From assembly GCF_042652185.1 (NCBI RefSeq), contig NZ_JBHSIX010000021.1: a stretch of 64,000 nt of DNA, one strand, 5' to 3'. This stretch comes from Actinacidiphila fildesensis (lineage in GTDB: Bacteria > Actinomycetota > Actinomycetes > Streptomycetales > Streptomycetaceae). Below, in pieces: positions 51,963 to 59,835 of this stretch; position 1 is the first letter of the stretch; every line of letters starts with the position of its first letter. The notes under the pieces were generated by a model. That model made no database searches. It was given only the letters and a program-made list of their open reading frames with translations, and was not told the origin of the DNA. The position numbers were made by a program, and so were the translations under genes.

Positions 51963-53117
51963 ATGTCCAACCGGTCGCCCAGAGGCGGAATCGAAGCGGT
52001 CAGCGACGCGGTCCTCGCGATGAGCCGGCACTTGGAGGTGCGCGAGGTGCTGCAGACGATCGTCGCGTCCGCCCGCGAGCTGCTCGACGCCGAGTACGCC
52101 GCGCTCGGGGTGCCCGACGATCACGGCGGGTTCGCCCAGTTCGTCGTCGACGGGGTGAGCGACGAGCAGTGGAAGGCGATCGGCCCGCTGCCCCGCCAGC
52201 ACGGCATCCTCGCCGCGATGCTCCACGAGGCGACCCCGCAGCGGCTCGCGGACGTCACGCAGTCCGACTCCTTCGGGGGCTGGCCGCGCGCCCACCCGGA
52301 CATGACCGACTTCATCGGGATGCCGGTCGTCGACGGCGAGGAGATCCTCGGCGCGATCTTCCTGGCCAACAAGGTGGGCCCCAGAACCGGGCCCGCCACC
52401 GACTGCGCCTTCACCCAGGAGGACGAGACGCTGCTGCGGACCCTGGCCGCCCACGCCGCCATCGCCCTCACCAACGCCCGCCTCTACGAGCGCAGCCGCG
52501 AACTCACCCTGGCGGGGGAGCGGGCGCGCATCGCCCACGAGCTGCACGACGCGGTCTCCCAGAAGCTCTTCTCGCTGCGCCTCACCGCACAGGCCGCGGC
52601 CGCCCTGGTCGACCGCGACCCGGCGCGCGCCAAGGAGGAGCTGAAGCATGTGGCGGCGCTCGCCGCCGAGGCCGCCGACGAGCTGCGCGCCGTCGTCGTC
52701 GAGCTGCGGCCCGCGGGACTGGACGAGGACGGCCTCGTCGCGACCCTGCGGACCCAGGCCGAGGTGCTCGACCGGGCCCACGCGGCCCATGTCACCTTTA
52801 CGTCCTGCCAGGTCAAGGCGCTGCCCGCCGCCCAGGAGGAAGCGCTGCTGCGGGTCGCGCAGGAGGCGCTGCACAACGCACTGCGGCACGCGGACGCCGG
52901 GACCGTGACCGTCTGCCTCACCGGCCGGGGCAAGGGAGCGGTGCTGCGGGTCCGCGACGACGGCAGCGGCTTCGAACCGTCCGCGGTGCGCCGCGCCGGA
53001 CGCCATCTGGGCCTGGTCTCGATGCGGGACCGGGCGAGCGGCGTGGGCGGACACCTGACAGTGGAATCGGCGCCCGGCAAGGGCACCGTCATCGAGATGG
53101 AGGTGCCCGGTGGCTGA
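51963..53117 (+). CDS. GAF domain sensor histidine kinase
   Basis: Cytosolic sensor of 384 residues without membrane helices. An N-terminal GAF domain (about 15-175) is followed by a HisKA_3 dimerisation box with the phospho-acceptor in IAHELHDAVSQ (H195) and a HATPase domain (ALHNALRHADA, VRDDGSGF, APGKGTV). The signal is intracellular, perhaps redox, oxygen or a nucleotide, by analogy to DevS/NreB-type GAF kinases; no haem ligand can be identified. It overlaps its response regulator by 8 bp, so they form a two-component pair. ATG at 51963 lacks a strong ribosome site. Confidence 0.93.
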   Translation: MSNRSPRGGIEAVSDAVLAMSRHLEVREVLQTIVASARELLDAEYAALGVPDDHGGFAQFVVDGVSDEQWKAIGPLPRQHGILAAMLHEATPQRLADVTQSDSFGGWPRAHPDMTDFIGMPVVDGEEILGAIFLANKVGPRTGPATDCAFTQEDETLLRTLAAHAAIALTNARLYERSRELTLAGERARIAHELHDAVSQKLFSLRLTAQAAAALVDRDPARAKEELKHVAALAAEAADELRAVVVELRPAGLDEDGLVATLRTQAEVLDRAHAAHVTFTSCQVKALPAAQEEALLRVAQEALHNALRHADAGTVTVCLTGRGKGAVLRVRDDGSGFEPSAVRRAGRHLGLVSMRDRASGVGGHLTVESAPGKGTVIEMEVPGG

Positions 53118-53778
53118 GTCAGAGGGGCAGGCCCGCATCCGCGTATTGCTCGTCGACGACCACCAGGTGGTGCGCCGCGGGCTGCGGACCTTCCTGGAGG
53201 TCCAGGGCGACATCGACGTCGTCGGGGAGGCGGGGGACGGCGACGAGGGCGTGGCCCGCGCCGGGGAACTGCGCCCCGACGTGATCCTGATGGACATCAA
53301 GATGCCCGGCGCCGACGGCATCTCCGCGCTGCGCAAGCTGCGCGAGCTCGGCAACCCGGCCCGGGTGCTCATCGTCACCAGCTTCACCGAGCAGCGCACC
53401 ATCGTGCCCGCCCTGCGGGCCGGTGCGGCCGGCTATGTGTACAAGGACGTGGACCCCGAGGCGCTGGCCGGCGCCATCCGCTCCGTGCACGCCGGCCATG
53501 TGCTGCTCCAGCCCGAGGTGGCCGACGCCCTGCTCTCCCAGGAGTTCCCCGGCGGCGGCCAGGGACGGGGCAACGCCCTCACCGAACGGGAGCGCGAGGT
53601 GCTGACGCTGATCGCCGACGGGCGCTCCAACCGGGAGATCGCCCGCGCGCTGGTGCTCTCGGAGAAGACCGTGAAGACCCATGTCTCGAACATCCTGATG
53701 AAGCTCGATGTCTCGGACCGCACCCAGGCCGCGCTGTGGGCGGTCAGGCACGGCATCGGGGCACCTCCGGAGGCCTGA
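53110..53778 (+). CDS. NarL/LuxR family response regulator
   Basis: Regulator of 222 residues. The receiver domain has the acidic pair D16/D17, the phospho-acceptor D62 in ILMDIKMPG and Lys in YVYKDVD. The C-terminal LuxR HTH (LTEREREVLTLIADGRSNRE through TVKTHVSNILMKLDV) binds DNA. GTG at 53110 lies within the kinase gene's end, so the two are co-translated. Targets are unknown; the chaplin genes directly downstream are separated by a hairpin and their own leader, so regulation of them is only a possibility. Confidence 0.94.
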   Translation: MAESEGQARIRVLLVDDHQVVRRGLRTFLEVQGDIDVVGEAGDGDEGVARAGELRPDVILMDIKMPGADGISALRKLRELGNPARVLIVTSFTEQRTIVPALRAGAAGYVYKDVDPEALAGAIRSVHAGHVLLQPEVADALLSQEFPGGGQGRGNALTEREREVLTLIADGRSNREIARALVLSEKTVKTHVSNILMKLDVSDRTQAALWAVRHGIGAPPEA

Positions 53779-53784
53779 CGGGCC

Positions 53785-53809
53785 ATACCGGACCGGTGTG
53801 TTCCGGTAT
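53785..53809 (+). terminator. 8-bp hairpin after the response regulator
   Basis: ATACCGGA (53785-53792) pairs with TCCGGTAT (53802-53809) around a 9-nt loop just behind the stop codon. Confidence 0.5.
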
Positions 53810-53928
53810 CGGATTCATTCCGACGGGTGGATGTGGGGCCGGTGGCGCATCCTGACCGCCTGTGGCCCGTTCTGTAGGGAGTACCGCGGCGGCTGGTCGC
53901 GGTGCACCCTGCAAGGAGGAAGTTCGAA

Positions 53929-54174
53929 GTGAAGATCCTGAAGACCGCCGCGGCTGTCACCTTCGTCGCGGGCGGGCTCGCCATGGCCGGAGCCGGTGTC
54001 GCCTCCGCCCACAGCGGCGCCGAGGCCCACGGCGTGGCCGAGGGCTCGCCCGGCGTTCTCTCCGGCAACCTGCTCCAGGTTCCCGTGCACGTCCCGGTCA
54101 ACGTCTGCGGCAACACCGTGAACGTGATCGGTCTCCTGAACCCGGTGTTCGGGAACGAGTGCGTCAACCAGTAG
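53929..54174 (+). CDS. Short chaplin with Cys pair
   Basis: Secreted amyloid-forming surface protein of aerial hyphae, 81 residues. A signal peptide of about 27 residues (KILKTAAAVTFVAGGLAMAG, cleavage near VASAHS) is followed by one chaplin domain (GSPGVLSGNLLQVPVHVPVN). C60 and C78 can form the disulphide loop typical of short chaplins. The GTG at 53929 follows AAGGAGGAAG. A paralogue lies 200 bp downstream on the same strand, each with its own terminator. The closest S. coelicolor member cannot be named from this reading alone. Confidence 0.95.
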   Translation: MKILKTAAAVTFVAGGLAMAGAGVASAHSGAEAHGVAEGSPGVLSGNLLQVPVHVPVNVCGNTVNVIGLLNPVFGNECVNQ

Positions 54175-54200
54175 TCCCCCCGCGGCTCCGCCGCGACGAC

Positions 54201-54229
54201 CGGCCCCGGAGGCACCGCCTCCGGGGCCG
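54201..54229 (+). terminator. 13-bp perfect hairpin after the first chaplin gene
   Basis: CGGCCCCGGAGGC (54201-54213) and GCCTCCGGGGCCG (54217-54229) pair around ACC, 27 bp after the stop. Confidence 0.8.
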
Positions 54230-54373
54230 CTGCGTTCGATCGAATCCCCGCGCGTTCGATCCGGCGATCCCTTCGGACGTTTCCGGTCCGCGGCCGTGTC
54301 ATCCGGCCGGGCCGGGCGTTCTTCACCGTGCGGCCCGCGGCTGGGCCGTACCGCAACAGGAGGATCGTTTCCC

Positions 54374-54616
54374 ATGAACACTGCCAAAAAGGCCGCCCTG
54401 GTCATCGCCGTCACCGGAATCGCCGCGGGTGTCTCCGCCGGTTCCGCGTTCGCGAGCGCCGATGCCTGTGGCTCCGCCACCGACTCCCCGGGCGTGCTGT
54501 CCGGCAACCTGCTCCAGGTGCCGGTGCACGTCCCGGTCAACGTGACGGGCAACACCGTCAACGTGATCGGTCTGCTCAACCCGGCGTTCGGCAACGCGTC
54601 GTCGAACATCGGCTGA
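54374..54616 (+). CDS. Short chaplin lacking the domain Cys pair
   Basis: Secreted protein of 80 residues with signal peptide (KKAALVIAVTGIAAGVSAGS) and one chaplin domain (DSPGVLSGNLLQVPVHVPVN). The two domain cysteines of its neighbour are replaced by T58 and S76; the only Cys is C32 before the domain. Among S. coelicolor chaplins ChpE is the one known to me without the pair, so this may be its counterpart. The ATG at 54374 follows AGGAGGATCG. Without the disulphide it may assemble differently in the rodlet layer. Confidence 0.93.
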   Translation: MNTAKKAALVIAVTGIAAGVSAGSAFASADACGSATDSPGVLSGNLLQVPVHVPVNVTGNTVNVIGLLNPAFGNASSNIG

Positions 54617-54635
54617 CCTGCCCCGTACGACCGTG

Positions 54636-54680
54636 AAGGCCCCGCGTCCCACCGGTGACACCGGCAGGACGCGGGGCCTT
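54636..54680. terminator. 14-bp hairpin between convergent chaplin and hypothetical genes
   Basis: Arms 54636-54649 and 54667-54680 pair perfectly and end in AA/TT. An inner ACCGGTGACACCGG dyad extends the fold. Confidence 0.8.
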
Positions 54681-54700
54681 CCGCGTCATCCCGGTGCGGC

Positions 54701-55486
54701 TCAGGCCCGGCGCTCCGACTCCTCCACGTACGCGTTGTACGCCGCCACCTGCGCCCGCCGCGCGGTGCGCTCCACCGGCCGCAGCAGCTCCGCCCGCGCG
54801 GCGATCTCCGACGCGCTCACCGCGCCCCCGTGCCCGTCGGAGGCGATGGCGACCAGGGCGCCGACCCGCTGCGCCAGCGCCAGCACCCGCACCGCCCGCG
54901 GCGGATAGCCGGGCGCCAGCAGATCACGGCCGCGCTCCGCACGCGCCCGGTACGCGTCCAGGGCGGCCTGCGCGGCCGGCCCCGCCCCCGCCACGTCCAG
55001 CCGGGTCAGCGCCTCGGTGGTGTCCCGCAGCGCCTCGGCCAGCTCCCGCTCGGCCTCGCCGAGCGAGGGCACATCGGCCGGTGGGCCCTGCCGCACCTCC
55101 AGGCACTTCCACTCCACCTCCACATGCACATCGCCGCGCGGCCCGGCCTCGCTCACCTCGGGTACGAGGCCGAGCGCCGGGCCGCCGACCGCGATCACGG
55201 CCTCGCCCGCGGCCAGCGCCCGCGCGTTGAAGTCGGCCGGGCCGCTGAGACCCAGCGGATGTCCCGGCGCGGGCAGGGCGACCCGCAGCCCGGTCGTACC
55301 GAGCGCCCGCAGCCGGCCGAGGCCGAGCGTCAGCCCGACCGGGCCGGTCTCGCCCGGCAGTCCGGTCATCCGGTGGACCGCGTCCTCGCCCAGGACCTCC
55401 TGGGCGACATCATCCGGTGCGGCAAGTCCGGCAAGTAGGGCATTTCCCCACGCCGCCAGCCGTCCTGATCGAGGTTCATCAAGCAT
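54701..55486 (-). CDS. Conserved hypothetical protein beside the orphan ABC ATPase
   Basis: Protein of 261 residues with no recognised family. The N-terminal half (NALLAGLAAPDDVAQEVLGE, VGLTLGLGRLRALGTTGLRV) looks like an alpha/beta domain; the C-terminal half is helical with RARAERGRDLLAPGYPPRAV and ends EESERRA. No Cys pairs or membrane helices are present. It is divergent from an ABC ATPase gene, about 100 bp apart, a possible functional pair. ATG at 55486 has a GGGGGG upstream. Coding is supported by length, codon bias and the hairpin behind it. Confidence 0.75.
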   Translation of the reverse strand: MLDEPRSGRLAAWGNALLAGLAAPDDVAQEVLGEDAVHRMTGLPGETGPVGLTLGLGRLRALGTTGLRVALPAPGHPLGLSGPADFNARALAAGEAVIAVGGPALGLVPEVSEAGPRGDVHVEVEWKCLEVRQGPPADVPSLGEAERELAEALRDTTEALTRLDVAGAGPAAQAALDAYRARAERGRDLLAPGYPPRAVRVLALAQRVGALVAIASDGHGGAVSASEIAARAELLRPVERTARRAQVAAYNAYVEESERRA

Positions 55487-55585
55487 CCCCCCAGCCTAAG
55501 GAGTGGACCGCCCGACGCGTGGCGTAGGTTTTCCCTCGGGGCTCTGCCCGTGACAACCGAAACTGCAATGGGAGACAACGCGCTC

Positions 55586-56377
55586 ATGAGCGATGTGCTG
55601 GAGCTGGTGGACGTATCGGTGGTCCGCGACGGACGGGCTCTGGTGGACCAGGTCTCGTGGTCGGTCGCCGAGGGCGAACGCTGGGTGATCCTCGGACCGA
55701 ACGGCGCGGGAAAGACCACCCTGCTCAATGTCGCCTCCAGCTATCTCTTCCCGACCACCGGCACCGTCCAGGTGCTCGGCGAGAAGCTCGGCAGCGTCGA
55801 CGTCTTCGAACTGCGCCCCCGTATCGGCATGGCCGGCGCGGCCATGGCGGACAAGATGCCGCGCGGCCAGACCGTCCTGCAGACCGTGCTCACCGCCGCG
55901 TACGGCATGACCGCGCACTGGCGGGAGAGTTACGAGAAGGTCGACGAGGACCGCGCCCGCGCCTTCCTCGACCGGCTGGGCATGTCCGACTACCTGGACC
56001 GCAAGTTCGGCACCCTGTCCGAGGGCGAGCGCAAGCGCACCCTGATCGCCCGCGCCATGATGACCGACCCGGAGCTGCTGCTCCTCGACGAGCCCGCGGC
56101 CGGCCTGGACCTCGGCGGCCGTGAGGACCTGGTACGCCGCCTCGGCCGGCTCGCCCGCGACCCGATCGCGCCCTCCATGATCATGGTGACCCACCATGTC
56201 GAAGAGATCGCCCCCGGCTTCACCCATGTCCTCATGATCCGCCAGGGCAAGGTCGTCGCCGCAGGCCCGGTCGAGCTGGAACTCACCTCGCGCAACCTCT
56301 CCCGCTGCTTCGGCCTCCCGCTCGTCGTCGAGCACAGGGGCGACCGCTGGACCGCCGCAGGACTGCCGCTCTCGTAG
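55586..56377 (+). CDS. ABC transporter ATP-binding protein without permease (orphan)
   Basis: ATPase of 263 residues. Walker A GPNGAGKTTLLN, signature LSEGERKR (a variant of LSGGQ), Walker B LLLLDEPAAGLDLGG and the switch His in VTHHVEEIAPG are present. The D-L-G-G-R-E-D variant resembles ModF/YlmA-type orphan ATPases. No membrane partner is adjacent. The ATG at 55586 has GGGAGA upstream; in-frame ATG at 55568 lacks one. It could be a soluble regulator, or pair with a distant permease. Confidence 0.9.
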   Translation: MSDVLELVDVSVVRDGRALVDQVSWSVAEGERWVILGPNGAGKTTLLNVASSYLFPTTGTVQVLGEKLGSVDVFELRPRIGMAGAAMADKMPRGQTVLQTVLTAAYGMTAHWRESYEKVDEDRARAFLDRLGMSDYLDRKFGTLSEGERKRTLIARAMMTDPELLLLDEPAAGLDLGGREDLVRRLGRLARDPIAPSMIMVTHHVEEIAPGFTHVLMIRQGKVVAAGPVELELTSRNLSRCFGLPLVVEHRGDRWTAAGLPLS

Positions 56378-56392
56378 CCATCCGCCGCCCGG

Positions 56393-56422
56393 CCGGGGGG
56401 AGCGGGACGTAACACCCCCCGG
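56393..56422 (+). terminator. 8-bp hairpin after the orphan ABC ATPase
   Basis: CCGGGGGG (56393-56400) and CCCCCCGG (56415-56422) pair around a 14-nt loop, 16 bp behind the stop. Confidence 0.55.
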
Positions 56423-56496
56423 CGGAACGCCCGTTCGTGCTTCCCCGCGCCCGCCCCCGCGCCCGGAAGGCCTGTCACAGATCACCCCCGCCCCCC

Positions 56497-56508
56497 TACG
56501 ATGGGGAG
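56497..56508 (+). promoter_or_regulatory. Leaderless promoter of the NfeD gene
   Basis: TACGAT (56497-56502) is followed by six bases and the GTG start at 56509, the spacing of leaderless streptomycete transcripts. Confidence 0.5.
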
Positions 56509-56931
56509 GTGGACCCATGGGTGTGGTGGCTGATCGCCGCCGTAGGACTCGGCATACCGCTGGTGATCACGACGATGCCCGAATTCGGGATGTTCGCGGT
56601 CGGCGCCGTCGCGGGGGCGATCGTCGCCGCGCTCGGCGGCGGCATCGTCGTCCAGGTCATCGTCTTCGTGATCGTCTCGGTCGCACTGCTCGCGGTCGTC
56701 CGCCCGATCGCCTACAAGCACCGGACGCAGCGGCCCGAACTGCGTACCGGCATCGACGCGCTGAGGGGGCGGCAGGCCGTCGTCCTCGAACGGGTCGACG
56801 GCGGCGGCGGACGGATCAAGCTCGCCGGAGAGATCTGGTCGGCGCGCGCCCTCGACGAGGAACGGAGCTTCGACCCGGGCGAGAAGGTGGATGTCGTGGA
56901 GATCGACGGCGCGACCGCCGTCGTCATGTGA
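56509..56931 (+). CDS. NfeD family membrane protein
   Basis: Protein of 140 residues. Helices cover about 4-22 (WVWWLIAAVGLGIPLVIT), 29-45 and 50-68 (VVQVIVFVIVSVALLAVV), followed by a cytosolic OB-fold (GRQAVVLERVDGGGGRIKLA, VDVVEIDGATAVVM). Short NfeD proteins pair with stomatin-type SPFH proteins; one is encoded 134 bp downstream. GTG at 56509 is chosen because translation starts with the family's VDPWVWWL and a TACGAT lies at leaderless distance; GGGGAG touching the start would be too close to act as a ribosome site. Confidence 0.9.
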   Translation: MDPWVWWLIAAVGLGIPLVITTMPEFGMFAVGAVAGAIVAALGGGIVVQVIVFVIVSVALLAVVRPIAYKHRTQRPELRTGIDALRGRQAVVLERVDGGGGRIKLAGEIWSARALDEERSFDPGEKVDVVEIDGATAVVM

Positions 56932-57065
56932 CCGAGGACGCCTGACCGACCGATACGGCCGCCGCGGTCGTGCTCCGGGAATTCGCCGAACCCGAGCGCA
57001 CCGCCGCAGTGGTCTGCGAGAATTGATCATGTCGTAGTACGTCCGCAAACGGCGCGGGAGTGGAC

Positions 57066-58049
57066 ATGCAGCCGATCATCATCGTCCTGATCATCCTGGT
57101 GGTGCTCGTCTTCGTCGCGCTCATCAAGACGGTCCAGGTCATCCCCCAGGCGAGTGCCGCCATCGTCGAACGATTCGGCCGCTACACGCGGACGTTGAGC
57201 GCGGGCCTGAACATCGTCGTTCCGTTCATCGACACGATCCGCAACCGCATCGACCTCCGTGAGCAGGTCGTGCCGTTCCCGCCGCAGCCGGTGATCACCC
57301 AGGACAACCTGGTCGTCAACATCGACACGGTCATCTACTACCAGGTCACCGACGCCCGCGCGGCGACGTACGAAGTGGCCAGCTACATCCAGGCGATCGA
57401 GCAGCTCACCGTCACCACGCTCCGCAACATCATCGGCGGCATGGACCTGGAACGGACGCTGACCTCCCGCGAGGAGATCAACGCGGCGCTGCGCGGCGTC
57501 CTGGACGAGGCCACCGGCAAATGGGGCATCCGCGTCAACCGCGTCGAGCTCAAGGCGATCGAGCCGCCCACCTCCATCCAGGACTCGATGGAGAAGCAGA
57601 TGCGCGCGGACCGCGACAAGCGCGCCGCGATCCTCACCGCGGAGGGCATCCGGCAGTCCCAGATCCTCACCGCCGAAGGTGAGAAGCAGTCCTCCATCCT
57701 GCGCGCCGAAGGTGACGCCAAGGCCGCCGCGCTGCGCGCCGAAGGTGAGGCCCAGGCCATCCGTACGGTCTTCGAGTCCATCCACGCGGGCGACCCGGAC
57801 CAGAAGCTGCTGGCCTACCAGTACCTCCAGATGCTCCCGAAGATCGCGCAGGGCGACGCCAACAAGCTCTGGATCATCCCCAGCGAGCTCAATGACGCGC
57901 TCAAGGGCCTCGGCGGCATCGTGAACCTGCCCGGCGCCCCGACCAACGGTGCCGGCGGCGGGAACAACGGCGGCACCAACGGCAACAACGGGGGCGGCGG
58001 CGACGTCCCCATCCCGCGCCGCGAGACCCCACGCTTCGACAAGGACTGA
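57066..58049 (+). CDS. SPFH domain/Band 7 (stomatin-like) membrane protein
   Basis: Protein of 327 residues. One N-terminal helix (IIIVLIILVVLVFVALI) is followed by the SPFH domain (QVIPQASAAIVERFGRYTRT to DSMEKQMRADRDKRAAIL), then an Ala/Glu/Arg coiled coil with repeats ILTAEG, ILRAEG and ALRAEG that drives ring assembly, and a Gly/Asn-rich tail (about 295-325). With NfeD it is expected to organise membrane microdomains. ATG at 57066 has GGGAG 5 nt ahead; GTG at 57060 is possible. Confidence 0.94.
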   Translation: MQPIIIVLIILVVLVFVALIKTVQVIPQASAAIVERFGRYTRTLSAGLNIVVPFIDTIRNRIDLREQVVPFPPQPVITQDNLVVNIDTVIYYQVTDARAATYEVASYIQAIEQLTVTTLRNIIGGMDLERTLTSREEINAALRGVLDEATGKWGIRVNRVELKAIEPPTSIQDSMEKQMRADRDKRAAILTAEGIRQSQILTAEGEKQSSILRAEGDAKAAALRAEGEAQAIRTVFESIHAGDPDQKLLAYQYLQMLPKIAQGDANKLWIIPSELNDALKGLGGIVNLPGAPTNGAGGGNNGGTNGNNGGGGDVPIPRRETPRFDKD

Positions 58050-58098
58050 CCCTCGGGCATGATCGGTGCATCCGACACCGGTCATCGAGGGGTACAGC

Positions 58099-58866
58099 GT
58101 GACGTTCTGGGAGGCACTCGCCGTCTTCGCGGCGGGCATCGGCGCCGGCACCATCAACACCATCGTCGGCTCCGGCACCCTCATCACGTTCCCGGTACTG
58201 CTCGCCGTCGGCCTCCCGCCGATCACCGCGAACGTCTCCAACGCCCTCGGCCTGGTACCCGGTTCGCTCACCGGTGCCATCGGCTACCGCCGTGAACTGC
58301 GCGGCCAGCGCCGGCGCGTCATCCGGCTCGGCAGCACCGCGCTGGCCGGCGGCCTGGCCGGCGCGATCCTGCTGCTGACCCTGCCGTCCGACGCGTTCGA
58401 CGCGATCGTCCCGGTACTGATCGGGCTGGCCCTGGTCCTGGTCGTGCTGCAGCCCCGCCTCGCCCGCGCCATCAAGGCCCGCCGCGAACGCGAGGGCACC
58501 GAGGTCCCCACCGACGGCGGCCCGCTGCTGCTCGTCGGACTGTTCCTCGCCAGCATGTACGGCGGTTACTTCGGGGCCGCCCAGGGCGTTCTCTACCTGT
58601 CGCTGATGGGGCTGCTGCTCCATGACGACCTGCAGCGGATCAACGGCGTCAAGAACGTCCTCGGCATGCTCGTCAACGGCATCGCCGCCGTGTTCTTCCT
58701 CTTCGTCGCCGACTTCAACTGGGCCGCCGTGGGCCTCATCGCCGCCGGAGCCACCCTCGGCGGCATCTTCGGCGCCCGCATCGGCCGCCGGCTGCCGCCG
58801 GCGGCGCTGCGCGGCGTCATCGTCGCCGTCGGCATCGTGGCCATCGTCCAGCTCGTCCTCAGATGA
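58099..58866 (+). CDS. TauE/SafE family permease
   Basis: Transporter of 255 residues with eight helices in two repeats. Each repeat has the family signature GAGTINTIVGSGTLITFPV (N-terminal) and MYGGYFGAAQGVLYLSLM (C-terminal). Members export sulphite or sulphonates, but many act on other organic anions. The GTG at 58099 has GAGGGG 7 nt upstream and starts right at the first helix; the longer frame from 58066 adds a non-hydrophobic tail. No sulphur genes are adjacent. It ends 26 bp from the convergent HNH gene. Confidence 0.9.
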   Translation: MTFWEALAVFAAGIGAGTINTIVGSGTLITFPVLLAVGLPPITANVSNALGLVPGSLTGAIGYRRELRGQRRRVIRLGSTALAGGLAGAILLLTLPSDAFDAIVPVLIGLALVLVVLQPRLARAIKARREREGTEVPTDGGPLLLVGLFLASMYGGYFGAAQGVLYLSLMGLLLHDDLQRINGVKNVLGMLVNGIAAVFFLFVADFNWAAVGLIAAGATLGGIFGARIGRRLPPAALRGVIVAVGIVAIVQLVLR

Positions 58867-58892
58867 CCGCCGCCGTCCGCGCCCCACCGGGA

Positions 58893-59396
58893 TCAGGCCG
58901 GCAGCGCCAGCCACCCCGGCAGCGCGTCGTTGTCCCTGATCCCCAGCGCCAGCAGCAGCGTGTCCGCCGGCGTCGGCTCGAACGGCTGCGCCAGCAGCCG
59001 CATCCCCGCCTGCTCAGGAGTCCGGTCCGCCTTGCGGCCGTTGTCCTCCGCACAGGCCGCGACCGTGTTCAGCCAGGTGTCCCCACCACCGCGCGACCGC
59101 GGGACGATGTGGTCCACCGTGCTCGCCCGGCGACCGCAGTACGCGCACCGGTGTCGGTCACGCACCAGCACACCCCGCCGCGACCACGGGGCCCGTTGTC
59201 GGAAGGGCACCCGGACGTATCTGCGCAGCCTGATCACCAGCGGAACCGGAACCTCGACGGCCGCCGCGCGGATGCGCAGCCCGGGATGCGCCTGCTCGAC
59301 GACGGCCTTCTCCTGCATGACCAGCACCACGGCACGCCGCAGCGACACCGTCGACAGCGGCTCGAAACTCGCGTTCAGCACCAGAGTCTCACGCAT
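58893..59396 (-). CDS. HNH endonuclease
   Basis: Protein of 167 residues starting MRETLVLNASFEPLSTVSLR, the usual beginning of a small actinobacterial HNH family. The zinc/HNH part is CAYCGRRASTVDHIVPRSRG with Asp-His and downstream Asn in WLNTVAACAEDNGRKADRT. The second zinc pair, usually CxxC, reads CAED here, so one ligand is missing and zinc binding may be altered. C-terminal residues are helical. The start is ATG at 59396; upstream in-frame ATG codons would add unsupported residues. Role in restriction or repair unknown. Confidence 0.88.
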   Translation of the reverse strand: MRETLVLNASFEPLSTVSLRRAVVLVMQEKAVVEQAHPGLRIRAAAVEVPVPLVIRLRRYVRVPFRQRAPWSRRGVLVRDRHRCAYCGRRASTVDHIVPRSRGGGDTWLNTVAACAEDNGRKADRTPEQAGMRLLAQPFEPTPADTLLLALGIRDNDALPGWLALPA

Positions 59397-59835
59397 TCCG
59401 CCCACCCCAAGGATCCGTCCCCGCCCCATGGCGAAGTGGATCCACTGTGCCTCGCGGACCACCGGCGGACAACGCAATTACCGTGCGGGGAAAGGGGATC
59501 GACGGGGTACGGGAGCGGCTCCCGGAAGGGTGGCCGGGCGGGTGGACAGCGAAAAATGCCGAACGCCCCGGACGCTTCCCCCCGTGCGTAACGGAAGCGT
59601 CCGGAGCGTACGGCAGCCGGCGTGGACACCGGGCGGGAAACACCTGGTTCCGGCGGACGGCCGGCATCGCGCGGGCGAGAACCACCACGACGCAACGCCC
59701 CGCCGCCCCCGCTACAGCGGTACCGGCTGCCTGGTGATGGTGGGCCACCACCAGACACGTACCACTGTGCGATTCAGGGCGCCGGGGCGCAACGCAATTA
59801 ACGGGCGCCCGCCGGCCACGGCGGACGCCCGGCCG
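59397..59835. other. 439-bp intergenic region with hairpin and repeated motif
   Basis: It lies between the HNH and PEBP genes, both leftward. It holds a 12-bp inverted repeat (59568-59604) and two copies of CAACGCAATTA (59470-59480 and 59790-59800) followed by C/A and CG. No gene is convincing on either strand. Confidence 0.5.
59568..59604 (-). terminator. 12-bp inverted repeat downstream of the PEBP gene
   Basis: CCGGACGCTTCC (59568-59579) and GGAAGCGTCCGG (59593-59604) pair perfectly around a 13-nt loop. It lies 230 bp downstream of the PEBP stop, so terminator status is tentative. Confidence 0.5.
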
